64,000 bases of DNA from Corbicula japonica (GCA_038501625.1 JAZAYU010000005.1:7936001-8000000), one strand, 5' to 3'; shown: positions 28,701 to 43,700, numbered from the stretch's first letter. Notes: generated from the letters alone by a model not told the origin. Made by a program: numbers and translations.

Positions 28701-31700
28701 ATTCACATGTCATGTGCAACACCAATGCTAATATGCCTATGCTTAAAGGTTACTGGCAGTGAGATTTATAAAATATTATAACATTTTTCAACAATGCCCT
28801 TTTATATCTCAAGATTTTATACATTGGTGCCAACAGTACAGTTTTCTTATTTCAACAATTACATAGTCCTTAATAAAACAAACATCATAGCATGATACCT
28901 AATTGTCAGTACAATGCAAATTTACTGAATTTCAACAACAAAACAACATTAAAGAAATGACATTTACCTACAACTGCCATCACCAAAAACACAGGGATCT
29001 CTATCAAATCAAACTTTAAATTCTGAAAATAAACAATATAAAAGCCATCAATCACTAGAAATTCTGCAATTAACCCTTTACTTCATGAATATGGCTTTTG
29101 TCACATGAGTGACCAGTGTGGTTCCTGATCTTTGATGTTTGGTCAGATATAACAAACTGAATCTAAAAGCAAACAGGGTAGATCCTTTTTGTAAATGTTT
29201 TTTGTTTTGTAAATGTTTTTTGTTTTGTTTTTTTATTTTAGAAAGGAAGTTTTGTCTACATTGTTTGCCTATGGGAGTATATAAAAGGGTTAACCCATTC
29301 CTCCATATATACGCATTTTACACATGTGCGAACTGTGTAGATCCAGATCAGCTGGCACATCTGTGCCGTCTGATCAGGATCTGCACTGGTCGCATTTTGG
29401 TCAGAAATAACTTAATGAATCAAAAAGCGAACAGTTTAGATCCTGATCAGATGACACAGCTGATCTAGATCTAAACTATCTGCCCATGCAATAAAGGTGT
29501 GTCTTTGGAGGAAAGGGTTAATCAAAAGTGTTCCAATATACAATAATAATGGAATTCAGTCATTGGAGTATATGTACACAATACTAGAAACAGGCACAAT
29601 AGAAACCTAACCTTTCATTTGACTGGTATGGATTTTCCAACAAATTCCAAAAATACCGTTCCTTTTTTTAACACTTGCATAAATTTGTAATTTAATCTTC
29701 CAAAGACATCATAAAATACAGTTCAATTTCCCTAAGAGATTGCATCTGTGCATTAGTTCCATTGCATAAAACATTCTTTGGTCTTAAGTGAAAAATGGGG
29801 CATAACTATAACAAAATACAGTCAAGAGTTATAAAACCTGTCCTGATAATTCATGCAAATTAAACCAAATGCAAAACAAGAAAATGCCACAATGGAAGAT
29901 ATCAGGCTTTCTTCTTAAATTTTAAGAGAAAAATGGGGCACAACTTTAACAAAATACAGTCAAGATTTAAAAAAGCTTGTCCTGATTATTGCTATTGTAA
30001 TGTAAGACAACTCTGTTAAGTTTTAAATCTCTACCTGATAAACAAGAGGGCCCTTAGGGCCCTGGGTCGCTCACCTGAGTACAAAAGTACTCTCAGTTTT
30101 ACCCCAGAGCCAACATTAAAATAATGCTGGTAAAGGGTCTCTTCACAATACTCCAGGAAATATCCGAGGCCAGTCAGAGTCGCATTAGTTTCAGAGAAAA
30201 ACGATTATTTATGTAAACTAAGAGAACCCCAGGGCATGGCCAATTTTGGCCCAGGGGACATAATTTGAACAAACTTGGTAGAAATCCACTAGACAATGCT
30301 ACATACCAAATATCTAAGCTTAAGGCATGAGGTTTCCAGTAAAAAGATTTTTAAAAATTGCCTTTTTTACAAATTGAGAGCCCCCAGGGCGGGGCAAATA
30401 TTGACCCCAGGGCCAACATTTAAACAATGTTGTTAAAGGGTCTCTACACAATACTCAGCACCAAATATCTAAGATCTAGTCCTATTAGTTTTGGAGAAAA
30501 AATGATTTTCATGTTTTTCCTATATATTTATATGTAAACCAAGAGAACCCTAGGGCGTAGCGGATTTTGGCCCAGGGGACATAATGTGAACAAATTTAGT
30601 AGACATCCATTAGACAATGCTACTTAACAAATATCTAAGCTGTATGCATTGTGGTTTGTGAGAAGAAGATTTTTAAAGATTTCCTTTATAAGTCTATGTA
30701 AAATGAAGTGACCCCTGGGGCGGGGCCAATTTTGACCCCAGGGAAATAATTTGAATAATCTTTGTAGAGTTCCACAAGAGGGTGCTAAATGCCAAATATC
30801 TAAGCTCTAGGCCTTGTGGTTTCAGACAAGAAGATTTTTAAAGTTTTTTCTATATGTCTTTGTAAAATGAAGTGACCCCTGGGGCGGGGCCAATTTTGAC
30901 CCCAGGGAAATAATTTGAACAATCTTTGTAGAGTTCCACTAGAGTGTGCTAAATGCCAAATATCTAAGCTCTAGGCCTTGTGGTTTCAGACAAGAAGATT
31001 TTTTAAAGTTTTTCCTATATAAATCTATGTAAAATGAAGTGACCCCTGGGGCGGGGCCAATTTTGACCCCAGGGAAATAATTTGAACAATCTTTGTAGAG
31101 TTCCACTAGAGGGTGCTAAATGCCAAATATCTAAACTCTAGGCCATGTGTGGTTTCAGACAAGAAGATTTTTAAAGTTTTTCCTATATAAGTCTATGTAA
31201 AATGAAGTGACCCCTGGGATGGGGCCTATTTTGACCCCAGGGAAATAATTTGAACAATCTTTGTAGAGTTCCACTAGAGTGTGCTAAATGCCAAATATCT
31301 AAGCTCTAGGCCTTGTGGTTTCAGACAAGAAGATTTTTAAAGTTTTTCCTATATAAGTATGTAAAATGAAGTGACCCCTGGGGCGGGGCCAATTTTGACC
31401 CCAGGGAAATAATTTGAACAATCTTTGTAGAGTTCCACAAGAGGGTGCTAAATGCCAAATATCTAAGCTCTAGGCCTTGTGGTTTCAGACAAGAAGATTT
31501 TTAAAGTTTTTCCTATATAAGTCTATGTAAAATGAAGTGAACCCTGGGGCGGGGCCAATTTCGACCACAGGGAAATAATTTGAACAATCTTTGTAGAGAT
31601 CCACTAGAGGGTGGTAAATGCCAAATATCTAAGCTCCAGGCCTTGTGGTTTCAGACAAGAAGATTTTTAAAGTTTTTCCTAAATAAGTCTATGTAAAATG

Positions 31701-34700
31701 AAGTGACCCCTGGGGCGGGGCCAATTTTGACCCCAGGGAAATAATTTGAACAATCTTTGTAGAGTTCCACTAGAGGGTGGTAAATGCCAAATATCTAAGC
31801 TCTAGGCCTTGTGGTTTCAGACAAGAAGAATTTTAAAGTTTTTCCTATATAAGACTTTGTTAAATGAAGTGATCCCTGGGGCGGGGCCAATTTTGACCCC
31901 AGGGAAATAATTTGAACAATCTTTGTAGAGTTCCACTAGAGGGTGCTAAATGCCAAATATCTAAGCTCTATGCCTTGTGGTTTCAGACAAGAAGATTTTT
32001 AAAGTTTTTCCTATATAAGTCTATGCAAAATGAAGTGACTCCTGGGGCAGGGCCAATTTTGACCCCAGGGAAATTATTTGAACAATCTTTGTAGAGTTCC
32101 ACTAGAGGATGCTAAATGCAAAATATCTAAGCTATAGGCCTTGTGGTTTCAGACAAGAAGATTTTTAAAGTTTTTCCTATACAAGTCTATATAAAATGAA
32201 GTGACCCCTGGGGCGGGGCCAATTTTGACCCCAGGGAAATAATTTGAACAATCTTTGTAGAGTTCCACTAGAGAGTGCTAAATGCCAAATATCTAAGCTC
32301 TAGGCCTTGTGGTTTCAGACAAGAAGATTTTTAAAGTTTTTCCTATATAAGTCCATGTAAAATGAAGTGACCCATGGGGCGTGGCCAATTTTGACCCCAG
32401 GGAAATAATGTGAACAATCTTTGTAGAGTTCCACTAGAGGATGCTATATGCCAAATATCTAAGCTCTAGGCCTGGTGGTTTCAGACAAGAAGATTTTTAA
32501 AGTTTTTCCTATGTAAGTCTATGCAAAATGAAGTGACCCCTGGGGCGGGGCCAATTTTGACCCCAGGGAAATTATTTGAACAATCTTTGTAGAGTTCCAC
32601 TAGAGGGTGCTAAACGCCAAATATCTAAGCTCTAGGCCTTGTGGTTTCAGACAAGAAGATTTTAAAATTTTTTCCTATATAAGTCTATGCAAAATGAAGT
32701 GACCCCTGGGGCGGGGCCAATTTTGACCCCAGGGAAATAATTTGAACAATCTTTGTAGAGTTCCACTAGAGGATGCTAAATGCCAAATATCTAAGCTCTA
32801 GGCCTTGTGGTTTCAGACAAGAAGATTTTTAAAGTTTTTCCTTTCGGTTGACATGGCAACCAGAGTTCTGCATGGAATTGATTTCTTTGAACAACTTTGG
32901 AAATGCTTCATGCAAGGAACATCCGTGGCAAGTTTCATCAAAATTGGCCAAGCCGTTTCAGAGAAGAAGTCAATTGAAGCAATTGTTGACGACGGACGAC
33001 GCACGACAGACATCAGGCGGTCACAAAAGCTCACCCTGTCACTTTGTGACAGGTGAGCTAAAAAGTGAACATAAACCAAATATTAATAAAAATGTTGAAA
33101 CCTAATAACTAGGGTTTTCAAAAGAACCTAGTTAAGCTTTTATGCAATATATACGCTTTTTAATGCATGTGTGACCAATGTAGATCCAGATCAGCCAGGT
33201 GCTGTCTGATCAGGATCGGCACTGGTTTCCTTTTTAGTCAGGAATAATCAACTAAATCAAAAAGCAAACAATGTAGATCCTGATCAGTGGCACAGATTTG
33301 CCAGCTGAACTGGATCTACATTGTTTACCCATGTCATACAGACTGTTTCAACATACAATTTAACAATATTCTAGAACAAATTCTTCAAAGCATCAACTTA
33401 CAGGGAAGACATCAAATCTGACGAGGCCAGGGGCAGATAACTGGTTTGGTGTACCATGAAATGCACTGAGCAAAAAGTTGGTGAAGAAACAGGCTATCAT
33501 TGCAGCAAAAAACTGAAAAAGATAAAACAAAACAACTGGTTATAATTTTGCTGAAAGAAAAAACTTGATAGGTGTTTAGTTTGAGAAGAGATTAGACAGT
33601 TTATTACCATCATGCCAAAAAGACTGCTCAAGTCTCAGGAGGTCTAGCTTTTGATTCATCTCAATTTCAATAAATCGCATGCTTGAGATTTGAGACTGAT
33701 CTCAAATTCCAGGGCCCAATATCAAAATCATAAAACCAAATAGTAGACCAGTCTCAAGCATCTGATTGGCTGAAATGGAGACTAGTCTTTAATCTTAATT
33801 TTATGATCTTGGGCCTTGTTTTATGATTTTCCAAGATTTTGCAATTGCTGCAATTCAGGTCAAAATTTAACATTTCTATCATTACTTATTTGAATTTATA
33901 CAAATAAACATTTTCACTAATTAAATCAATTCTGGCATCACAATACCAAGGATGCTTAAACTTTCAACAGGATTGAAAATTTTCTATTGCACCCAGAATG
34001 TCTAATAGAAATTTCATTAATTCATGAATCATGTGCAAAGTTTCACAGCTTTATTGTCTATAAACCAGTCAAAAATAATGGATAAAAAACCACACTGCAT
34101 GACAAATGAATAGCCAATGGCTTGGAAGAAACTGTATACGGACAATCTCAATTTTAAAACAGACAGAATAATTTTCAAACAGAAATGCACTCTGCCTAGT
34201 CATTGATGGGTAATTAAATTATTCACGGATGGCATTTATGATTAATTTTGGAAACAGTGTTATAAATTCTGTATACAGTCAAACCTGTATAAAGAAGCCA
34301 CCCAGGGGAGTAACAAAAAGTGGCTGCTCAACACAGGTGACTGATTAAGTCAGGTAAAATTTCGAACAAAATGTCAGGGTAGGACATATTCAAACTGGCT
34401 GTTTAAGACAGGTATTTGCTCAATGCAGGTGGCTTCTAAGGCAGGTTCAACTGTATAGTAAAAAGGTGTGCACTTTCACTTAAGCACTTAAATTAAAGCT
34501 AATAGATGATAAAAATGGTGCAGAGGTATCTTTTAAAATTCATTTACATGACAACACAAATATATTCAGGTCCAAATATATTATCGCACCAGGAATGGCA
34601 GATAATGAATTCATCGGCACTAAAAACTGTTTATAGTAAGGCATTCAATAAATAAATAAATCAAATGAAGCTTCACCTTTCAAAAGTGTTAGTGTGTAAC

Positions 34701-37700
34701 CATCCTGATCAGACTGTATGGATGTGTGGGCTAATCTGGATCTACTCTGGTCGCGCAAACAAGTTATACCCCATACAGTAATATAAGTATCTTGCATGAG
34801 TGTGAGGTGAAGATGGAAAAATCTGTCACCAAGGGTGAACTGTTTTTGCTGGAACAAGGATCTGTTAAGTTCCCGCCAAAACAGTTCACCAGAGGTGATA
34901 GATTTTTCTATCGTTACCGAATATCTCATGCAAGATACTTTTTCTTGCATACCTTTTACTGTTCATAACATTTGTGTACATTTATACAAACTAGATTTTG
35001 TTTCCATACGCTGAAATATTGATGTAATTGCGAACCGTATTTTCTAAATAACCATACTAACTTGAATAAATTACGTAAGATACTTGAAGACGTGACGTCA
35101 CATGTGTAGCACTCGAACGTTATCTTATCACATGGAAATACTTATCTGGTATGCAAGAAAATAGAGGTTTTACTTACTACTCTCCAAGTGAGGGACTGGC
35201 TCCAAAAACTTGCTGCCTCTTCAACAGAAAACAGTGTGCCCCCTACTGGTGCCCCAAAAGCTGCAGAAACCCCTGAAGCAGCCCCACCAGACACAAAGTC
35301 TCGGATTTCATGGTCATCTCTGAACCCTTCATACAGCTGTAATGGAAGAATTAACCCTTTAACTTCATTAATATGCATTTTAATGTATGAGCAACCAGTG
35401 TAGATCCAGATCTGAGGCACATCCCTGCTGTCTGATCTGGATCTACACTGTTACTTCTTGGTCAGAAATACTATTATGAATAAGCAATCAGTGTTAATCC
35501 TGATCAGATGGCACTGATGAGCTGGCTCATCTATATCTACTGATTTCCCATGCTCTGAAAGTTCATTCTATAGAGTAGAGGGTTACAGCAATTTAACAAG
35601 AGATGTTTGTAAAACATGTATGCCCCCAAAATGGCAATTGGATAGTGATCTGCTGTTATTTTATTGACGGTCACAATGACCTTGACTTTGACCTAATGAC
35701 CTTAAAATCAACATCTACATGTGATGATGAACGTCACTACCAAATCGGAGGACTGTATGCCTAATCGTTATTAGTTATTGATCTGACAACATAGGTTACA
35801 GACCTACGGTTGGACAGATCCACCGATGTGCATAACAATAAACCCCCACTCCCTCGAAGTGTGGCATAATAAACATTAACTAATAAAATTTTTATTTAAA
35901 GCAGGGAAGATGGAGTATTGAAAATCAATAGAATAGTGAACAGTATTGAATGAGCAGGTCCCAAGGTTATAAAACTAGAAATTGGAGATCCGTATCTGAT
36001 CTGTGCAATCTGATTGGTTAACCCTGACCACAGTCTCAGACCTGACCATTGTGAAGCTTGAGATTTGAGACTGGTTTCCATTCTCTGTTTTATAACCCTT
36101 AACCCTAGTCTATTCTGGTTGAAAATTTATAATCTGTGCCCAATTGAGACTGGTTTCCATGCTCAGTTTTATAACCTTCAGCCCAGCTGTGGTTAGATAG
36201 TACCTACTGCACAGTAAGGTACCTTCTCCAAGCTACTTCATGTAGTGAAAAATTCCTTCTTAACGGAAAAAACTGCAGTAAATAAATTATTTTAACACTT
36301 TACTCCATATATATGGATTTTATCAAATGTGCAGTCTGAGAAGGATATACACTGTTCACTTCTTGATCAGAAATAACCTAATGAATCAAAAGCAAACAGG
36401 CAGATCCTGATCAGGCGGCATGGACATGCTAGCTGATCTGAATTTACACTGTTTGTTCGCCCAGGGATAACAGCAATCATATCCCATGGAGCAATGAGTT
36501 AACAAGAGTGCAAATAAACACAAAGTACACCCATAAAAGAGCAAACTGCTAATTTGTAAAGTTTTATACCACTGGTGTAAGTAAGTAACATGGTTGGTTA
36601 TAAAACTTTGCCAAAATATTTTGGCAATCAACACTATGAAAAAATTTGGTGAAGATTGTTTGAGTAAAGCTTAACCCTTTATGTCATGGGATATGGCTGT
36701 TATCCAATGAGTGAAGTGCAGATTACAATCAGCTGGCACATCTGTGCAGTATGATCAGGGTCTAAACTGTTTGCTTCAGAATCATTAGGTTATATCTAAC
36801 AAAGAAGCGACCTGTGTAGATCTAGATCAGATTGCACTGAGGTGCCAGATGATCTTAATCTATGCTGGTGGTGCATGTAATAAAATTGATATATATTGAG
36901 TAAATAGTTAAGTTAGAATGTGGATAATTTGTGTGGACAATGCCCAAGAATATGACCACAGTCCTGTATATCAGGACATAAAAATTGATTAACCCTTTTC
37001 TATATATACACACATTTTAGGCATGTGTGACAAGTGTAGATCCAGATCAGCTGGCACATCCATGCTGTCTGATCAGGATCTGCACTGGTTGCATTTTGGT
37101 AAGAAATAACTTTATGAATCAAAAAGCAAACAGGTTAGATCCTGATCAGACAGCACAGTTGTGCCGGCTGATCTGGATCTAAACTGTTTGATCATCCATG
37201 CAATAAAGGTGTATCTCTGGAGGAAAGGGTTAAGAAGCACCATTTACCGATATTCTTTCCTTCCTGCATAGAAATCTGACCCGTCCTTTACCAAGTGCCG
37301 CAGCTATAATACTCCCTGAGTGTGCCATTGGACCTTCCTGAAACATTTCAAAAACATTTCTTAGAATTATGGTCATAAATGCCGGATCAAAAAGCTCAAG
37401 CGCTGAGTTTAGATCCTGATTAGATGGCACGGATGTGCTGTCTGATCTGGATCTAAACAGTTCCCCAATGCAATAATGGTGTGCCTATGGAGGAAAGAGT
37501 TCAATAATTTTTTTCTTGTATTTTTTTGTTTATTTTTTATAAATGCTTACTTACAAACACCCTACCCACCGTATTAAAAATTCCTCAAACTGTTACAAAT
37601 AAGTTAGAATGCAGGCAGTGTGATGCACAAGTTGGAGAGGCCTAGCCTGCACCTACAGTTGATCTTCCATTCCATTCATCACACGTCAAACTTTGTGATG

Positions 37701-40700
37701 GTTTGTTGTCGAAGAAATGCCAAAAATACTATGTATCAATTAATTTTGAGTGGGTTTCTTTTAACCACTATTCCCAACGTCCCATTTTACAGTTTTGCAT
37801 TTTTCTACTGCAAAATAAAGACTGCCCAACTATTAAGACCATGTTTACCAAGTCTCCAACGAGATCTTAATAGCAGGGTTTTACTGACTAATTTCTACTA
37901 ACCTTTCCACATGCCAGTCCACCAAGTATGGACATAACCACTCCCCCTACTTTGGCTACAAAGCATTCTAGAGTTAGAAGACCCGGAATCTTCACACCAT
38001 TCAGGTAAGCTTTGATTAACGGTACTCCACTACCAGCTGCACGAGGCTGAAATATACAATTTTAACATTTTGCTCCATATATACACATTTTTACTAAAGT
38101 GCAACCAGTTTAGATCCTGATCAGCGAGCACATCTATGCACAGGTAACATTTTGGTCAGAAATAACCTAATGAATCAAAAAGCAAATAGTGCAGATCCTG
38201 ATTGGACATCATAAATGTGCTGGTTGATCTGGATCTACACTGTTTGTCAATGCAATAAAGGTGTAACTATGAAGAAAAGGGTTAACTAAGTTATTTGAAT
38301 GTATCTTTAGTAGTGTTTTCAATATTGCATCTCTTTACAGCCCCAAATCAAGACAAATATATAACACACACAAATTTTGGTAACAGTCGGAAATACCGAA
38401 AATAAAGCTTTCTTTTTATCATTCTGGCAAAATATTTGTGTTAACCCTTACAAAAATGAAATGCATCAAATTACGCTATGATACTTGATTAAAATTAATA
38501 ACATGTCAATTAAAACACTCTTAACGTCAAGTACAAACATCAGGTTCAGCTGGCACTGAAAAAATAATCATTTCCTGCAGAAGCTTGCGAGCGCTGGCAG
38601 TCCCAGCAGCAACTTCCTCTTACTCCCTTTTACAAAACTGCCGCAAGTGAAAATCATGTTTTCAATATTTTCCCCATCACACAAAACTCCAAACAAATTC
38701 ATATTAATTAAGCTATTAATTATAAAATCATGAGATTTACTGAGCAGCTTTGATGAGTGCATGATAGTGGAAAATGTCAGTTTGTTTACATTACCTCAGT
38801 TAACCCTTTGCTCCATAAATACACCTTTATTGCATGGGCACAGTTTAGATCCAGATCAGCTGGCACATCCGTGGATGTGCCAGCTGATCAGGATCTAAAC
38901 TGTTCACTTTTTTATTCATTAGGTTATTTCTGACCAAATGCAACAAGTGCAGATCCTGATTAAATGGCATGGATGTACCAGCAGATCTGGATCTACAATG
39001 GTCGCATATGCGTGAAAATGCGTATATTTGGAGGAAAGGGTTAAATTTTTACATGTGACAGATTTTGGTGTGTTTAATTTTTACCTTTTTAATTAGGATG
39101 GTGAATTTGGCCAATTATTAACTAAGGCCTAATTATACCAGTGTATGGTATTCCTTGCCTGATGTCCTTGATTGTTAATTGTTGTAAACAATTTGACAAA
39201 CTTGCAAGTATCATACTAGCTTAGAAAATTGTTACAAGCTGCATTATGCAAATTCTTGTTATGATCAAATATTTTGAATATATCACTGATGTTAATATTT
39301 GTGCAGACACAATATATAATAACCCCTCATGATATATTCTTACAGATCTACAGTCTGTCCAGTGCCATTTAGAAAAAGATAGCATTTCAGCAACCCTATC
39401 AATGGACAGTAAAATACATGTTGTCTGCACATCAAGTTGGATAAACACAATGGTCATGCTTCTATAATCATATATCCCATGTGCCCTCAGTGTAGATCCA
39501 GATCTGCCAGCTTATTTTTGAAGTGTAATATTGATCTACACTGTCTGCTTTTAGATTCATAAGATTATTTTTGTCCAAAAGTGAACAGTTTGGATTCCGA
39601 TCAGTCTGCACTGGTTGCCCATGTGATTGAAGCAGGGAATGGTTTAGCGTGATACTTGGGGGAGAAATAGACTCCCAAAGGTCCCAAATTTATCCCTCTG
39701 CTCAGCCAAGGAGGAAGTTTTTTAATACATGTTTCATACAGAAAGCCAAAATCCTTGTTGACTTCCACTTAATTTGAAACTAGAATGTGTCCTCGGACAC
39801 TGATGCCCCCACTGCTGAAACATAATTTTTAATAACAAAGGGCCATAACTCTGGTAAAAATTGGTTGCAGGAAAAAATCCTTTCTTTACAATCATCTGCA
39901 AATCCTGCTTGATCATCTGTGCAAGTTTAAAAGAAATCCTCCGTATAGTTTAGGAGGAGTTGATGCCACAAGATTTGGGGACATACGGACAGGCGTACGT
40001 ACGGACGAAAGAGTGCAACTCTATATGCCTCCCGCTTTGTGGGAGCAGAAAAACTTCTCCGTTTTGACAACCTAAGTCATCCCTGTGAACGTGCACCATA
40101 AAGTAGAGATAATAAATTTACCTGCAAATATACAACAAGGGCTGAGCCAAGAGTTGTGATTCCCATATTGATCCCCATCCAGATCAGCGCTGGCTGCCAC
40201 AGACATCCTTCCTTAGCACATCGATCCAGATCTACACAATCTTAAGGATATTTTGAAACACCATTATGACCTTATAAAAAGCTATAAACAAAAGGACTGA
40301 AGTTTACAAAATAATGAAACTGTTGTGGATTATATGACTTAATTGTAACGAAAGTTTTTATTTTTGTTATTTAAATTATTGGTTCAGTGTAAATGAATGA
40401 ATGGCTGTTGATTATTTAAGATGGCTGATTTCACTGTTCAAGAGACTGATTGACCAAATCAGTGACTAAGAGTTGACCAAATCAGTGACTAAGAGTTTGA
40501 TAAGTAAATTAAGCAGACAGCTCACTGAATGAATTTGTTACTTTTCCTTACTAAATTAAATATGGCCATTATCTTTGGGTGATCAGTGTAGATCCAGATC
40601 TTGCAGTGCATATGTACTGTCTGATCAGGATCAGTACTGTTTGATTTAAGATTTTTCTTTACCAATAAGCAGCCAGTGTAGATCGAGATCAGACAAATAA

Positions 40701-43700
40701 GTTAAACCTGCCTTAGCAGCCAACTGCAAATAGCTACCACCTGTTTTAAAAAGCAAGTTTGAATATGTCCTACACTGACATTTTGTTCTCATTTTCACCC
40801 GTCTTTAACAGCCACCTCTGTAAAGCAGCCAATTTTTGTCACTCCCTTAGGTGGCTGCTTAAGACAGGTTTGACTGTATATATACATGATAAAACCTGTA
40901 CATTAAGAGTAAATGGTGAATATATTCTAATGTCTAAGGATACAGTTCTGTATGAAATGAAACTTTGCATGGCTGATCTTCTCTACAACAACATGGATGG
41001 CAGCAGCCAGCAGGGCCGTGAAGATTCCAGTAAAGAACACTATCACCCAACGGTAAATAAACTGCAGGGTTAACTCTCTCTGAAATAACAAGCAAAGCAA
41101 TACATTAGAAATACAAATGAAATGCCTCATCTAACAAGTAGAAATAAGTGCCAGTGATCATAATACTGAGATTGGAGACTGGTCTCAAATCTCAAGCATC
41201 TGATAGGCTGAAATGGCGAATGGTCGCCATTTCAGCCAATCGGATGCTTGATAATTGAGATTGGTCTCCTGATTTAGTTTTATGATCTTAGGCCCAGACC
41301 TCTGGTATGAAACAATTTATCATATTCATTCATAAATCAGAAGACGAACAGTTCATGGTGTAATGCACATGTAATAAGCTGTTTTCATAATTGGCTTTTA
41401 TAAGGGTAAAAATGGTCCCAGGAAAAAAGGAAAAAAAATCTTTACAATCATCTTCACATCCTGTTTAATCATCTGTGCAAGTTTGAAAGAAATTCACCTG
41501 ATATTTTGGGGGTGATGGGGGGCATAAAAAATCCTGTCATAAAATTTATGCTATAATATAAACATGTCAATCTGTTAAGTGAGTGTGCAACTAGACTGTG
41601 TCCACAGGACACTGAAGCCCCCACTGCTGCAATAACATTTGTTACAAAATTTTGTACCAGGTATTAACAACATGTGGTGATCATGATTAGTAAATGAGGA
41701 GTAAGTGCCACAAAATTTAACTAACATAAACAAAAGGCCATAACTGTGGTGAAAATTGTTGCAAGACAATGTCCTTTACAACAATCTTCACATCATGTCT
41801 AATCATCTGTGTAAGTTTGAAAGAAATCAGCCAATTAGAAAATGTGAAGTTGATGCCACAAAATTTTGTAAGTGAAATAAACAAAGGGCCATAACTGTGG
41901 TAAAAATGGCAGCAGAAAAAAATCTTTTTTTTATGATCATCTACCCAGCCATCTTGATCATGTGTGCAAGTTAGAAAGAAATCTGTCCAAAAGTAAATGA
42001 GGAGTTGATGCCACAAGATATTATTACTGAAAAAAAACAAAGGGCCATAACTCTGGTAAAAATAGTCGCAGGAAAAAATCCTTTCTTCACGATCATCTAC
42101 ACATCCTGCTTCATCATCTGTGCATGTTTGCAAGGAATCTGCCTTGTAGTTTAGGAGGAGTTGATGCCACAAGATTTAATTGCTGAAATTAACAAAGGGC
42201 CATAACTCTGGTAAAAATGGTCGCAGGAAAAAATCCTTTCTTTACGATCATCTACACATCCTGCTTCATCATCTGTGCAAGTTCGCAAGAAATCTGCCTT
42301 ATAGTTTTGGAGGAATTGATGCCACAAGATTTAATTACTGAAATTAACAAAGGGCCATAACTCTGGTAAAAATGGTCGCAGGAAAAAATCCTTTCTTTAC
42401 GATCATCTACACATCCTGCTTCATCATCTGTGCAAGTTCGCAAGAAATCTGCCTTATAGTTTTGGAGGAGTTGACGCCACAAGATTTAATTAATGAATAT
42501 AACAAAGGGCCATAACTCTGGTAAAAATGGTCGCAGGAAGAAATCCTTTCTTCACGATTATCTACACATCCTGCTTCATCATCTGTGCAAGTTTGCAAGA
42601 AATCTGCCTTGTAGTTTTGGAGGAGTTGATGCCACAAGATTAAATTACTGAAATTAACAAAGGGCCATAACTCTGGTAAAAATGGTCGCAGGAAAAAATC
42701 CTTTCTTTACGATCATCTACACATCCTGCTTCATCATCTGTGCAAGTTCGCAAGAAATCTGCCTTATAGTTTTGGAGGAGTTGACGCCACAAGATTTAAT
42801 TAATGAATATAACAAAGGGCCATAACTCTGGTAAAAATGGTCGCAGGAAGAAATCCTTTCTTCACGATTATCTACACATCCTGCTTCATCATCTGTGCAA
42901 GTTTGCAAGAAATCTGCCTTGTAGTTTAGGAGGAGTTGACGCCACAAGATTTTATAACTGAAATTAACAAAGGGCCATAACTCTGGTAAAAATGGTCGCA
43001 GGAAAAAATCCTTTCTTTACGATCATCTACACATCCTGCTTGATCATCTGTGCAAGTTTGAAAGAAATCCGCCTTATAGTTTAGGAGGAGTTGATGCCAC
43101 AAGATTGTGGGACGTACGGACGGACGAGTGCAACTCTATATGCCTCCCACTTTGTGGGGGCATAAAAATCTGACAAATATTCAAAGATATGCACAACTAA
43201 TGGAATTGCATTCTCTGTACATCTGCAAGGAAGTTTTGAGAATATCTGATAATCTTTTCCATTAAACCAGCATTAAGAATTTAGGAATGAAATGTTACTT
43301 AAGACTTGACATTTACAAATTTTTAACAAAATGAAAAGTAAGTTTCTGTAAAGTAATCCCAACTAATCGGATACCAGATTTAAATAGTAATCCTTTACTC
43401 CAAGGAACCGCATTTCATCATAAATTTATGTTTATGAGACTGCTGTAGATCCAGATCAGCTGGCACTTTCATGCCATATTTTGTGCAGTCTGATCAAAAT
43501 TTTACGACGCCAAAATATCCCAATTTACAGTATACAAGTACATTATACGTGTGAAAAAAAAAATCTTATGATCAGGATAATGAAATGTCTTGGAGTTTAG
43601 GGTTATTGTACATTGAACATATCGGTATCAACAGTCAGTATTGTTTCCAATATACATGTACATTATACACATGACAAGAAGTTTTTATGATCCGGATAAT

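Noticed and set aside
32805..33105. Overlapping frames of 83-88 codons on both strands
   Set aside because: These are the unique 3' part of the 30041-33065 element. Frames on both strands of similar length and no family match argue against coding.
37620..37901. 93-codon plus-strand frame
   Set aside because: It abuts the exon e donor on the opposite strand, has no recognisable domain, and its composition is like the surrounding intron.
41717..42947. Minus-strand frames of 76-151 codons with Cys-rich repeats
   Set aside because: They lie wholly in the 155-bp tandem core of a HINE-like element; single-unit copies elsewhere do not keep the frame.
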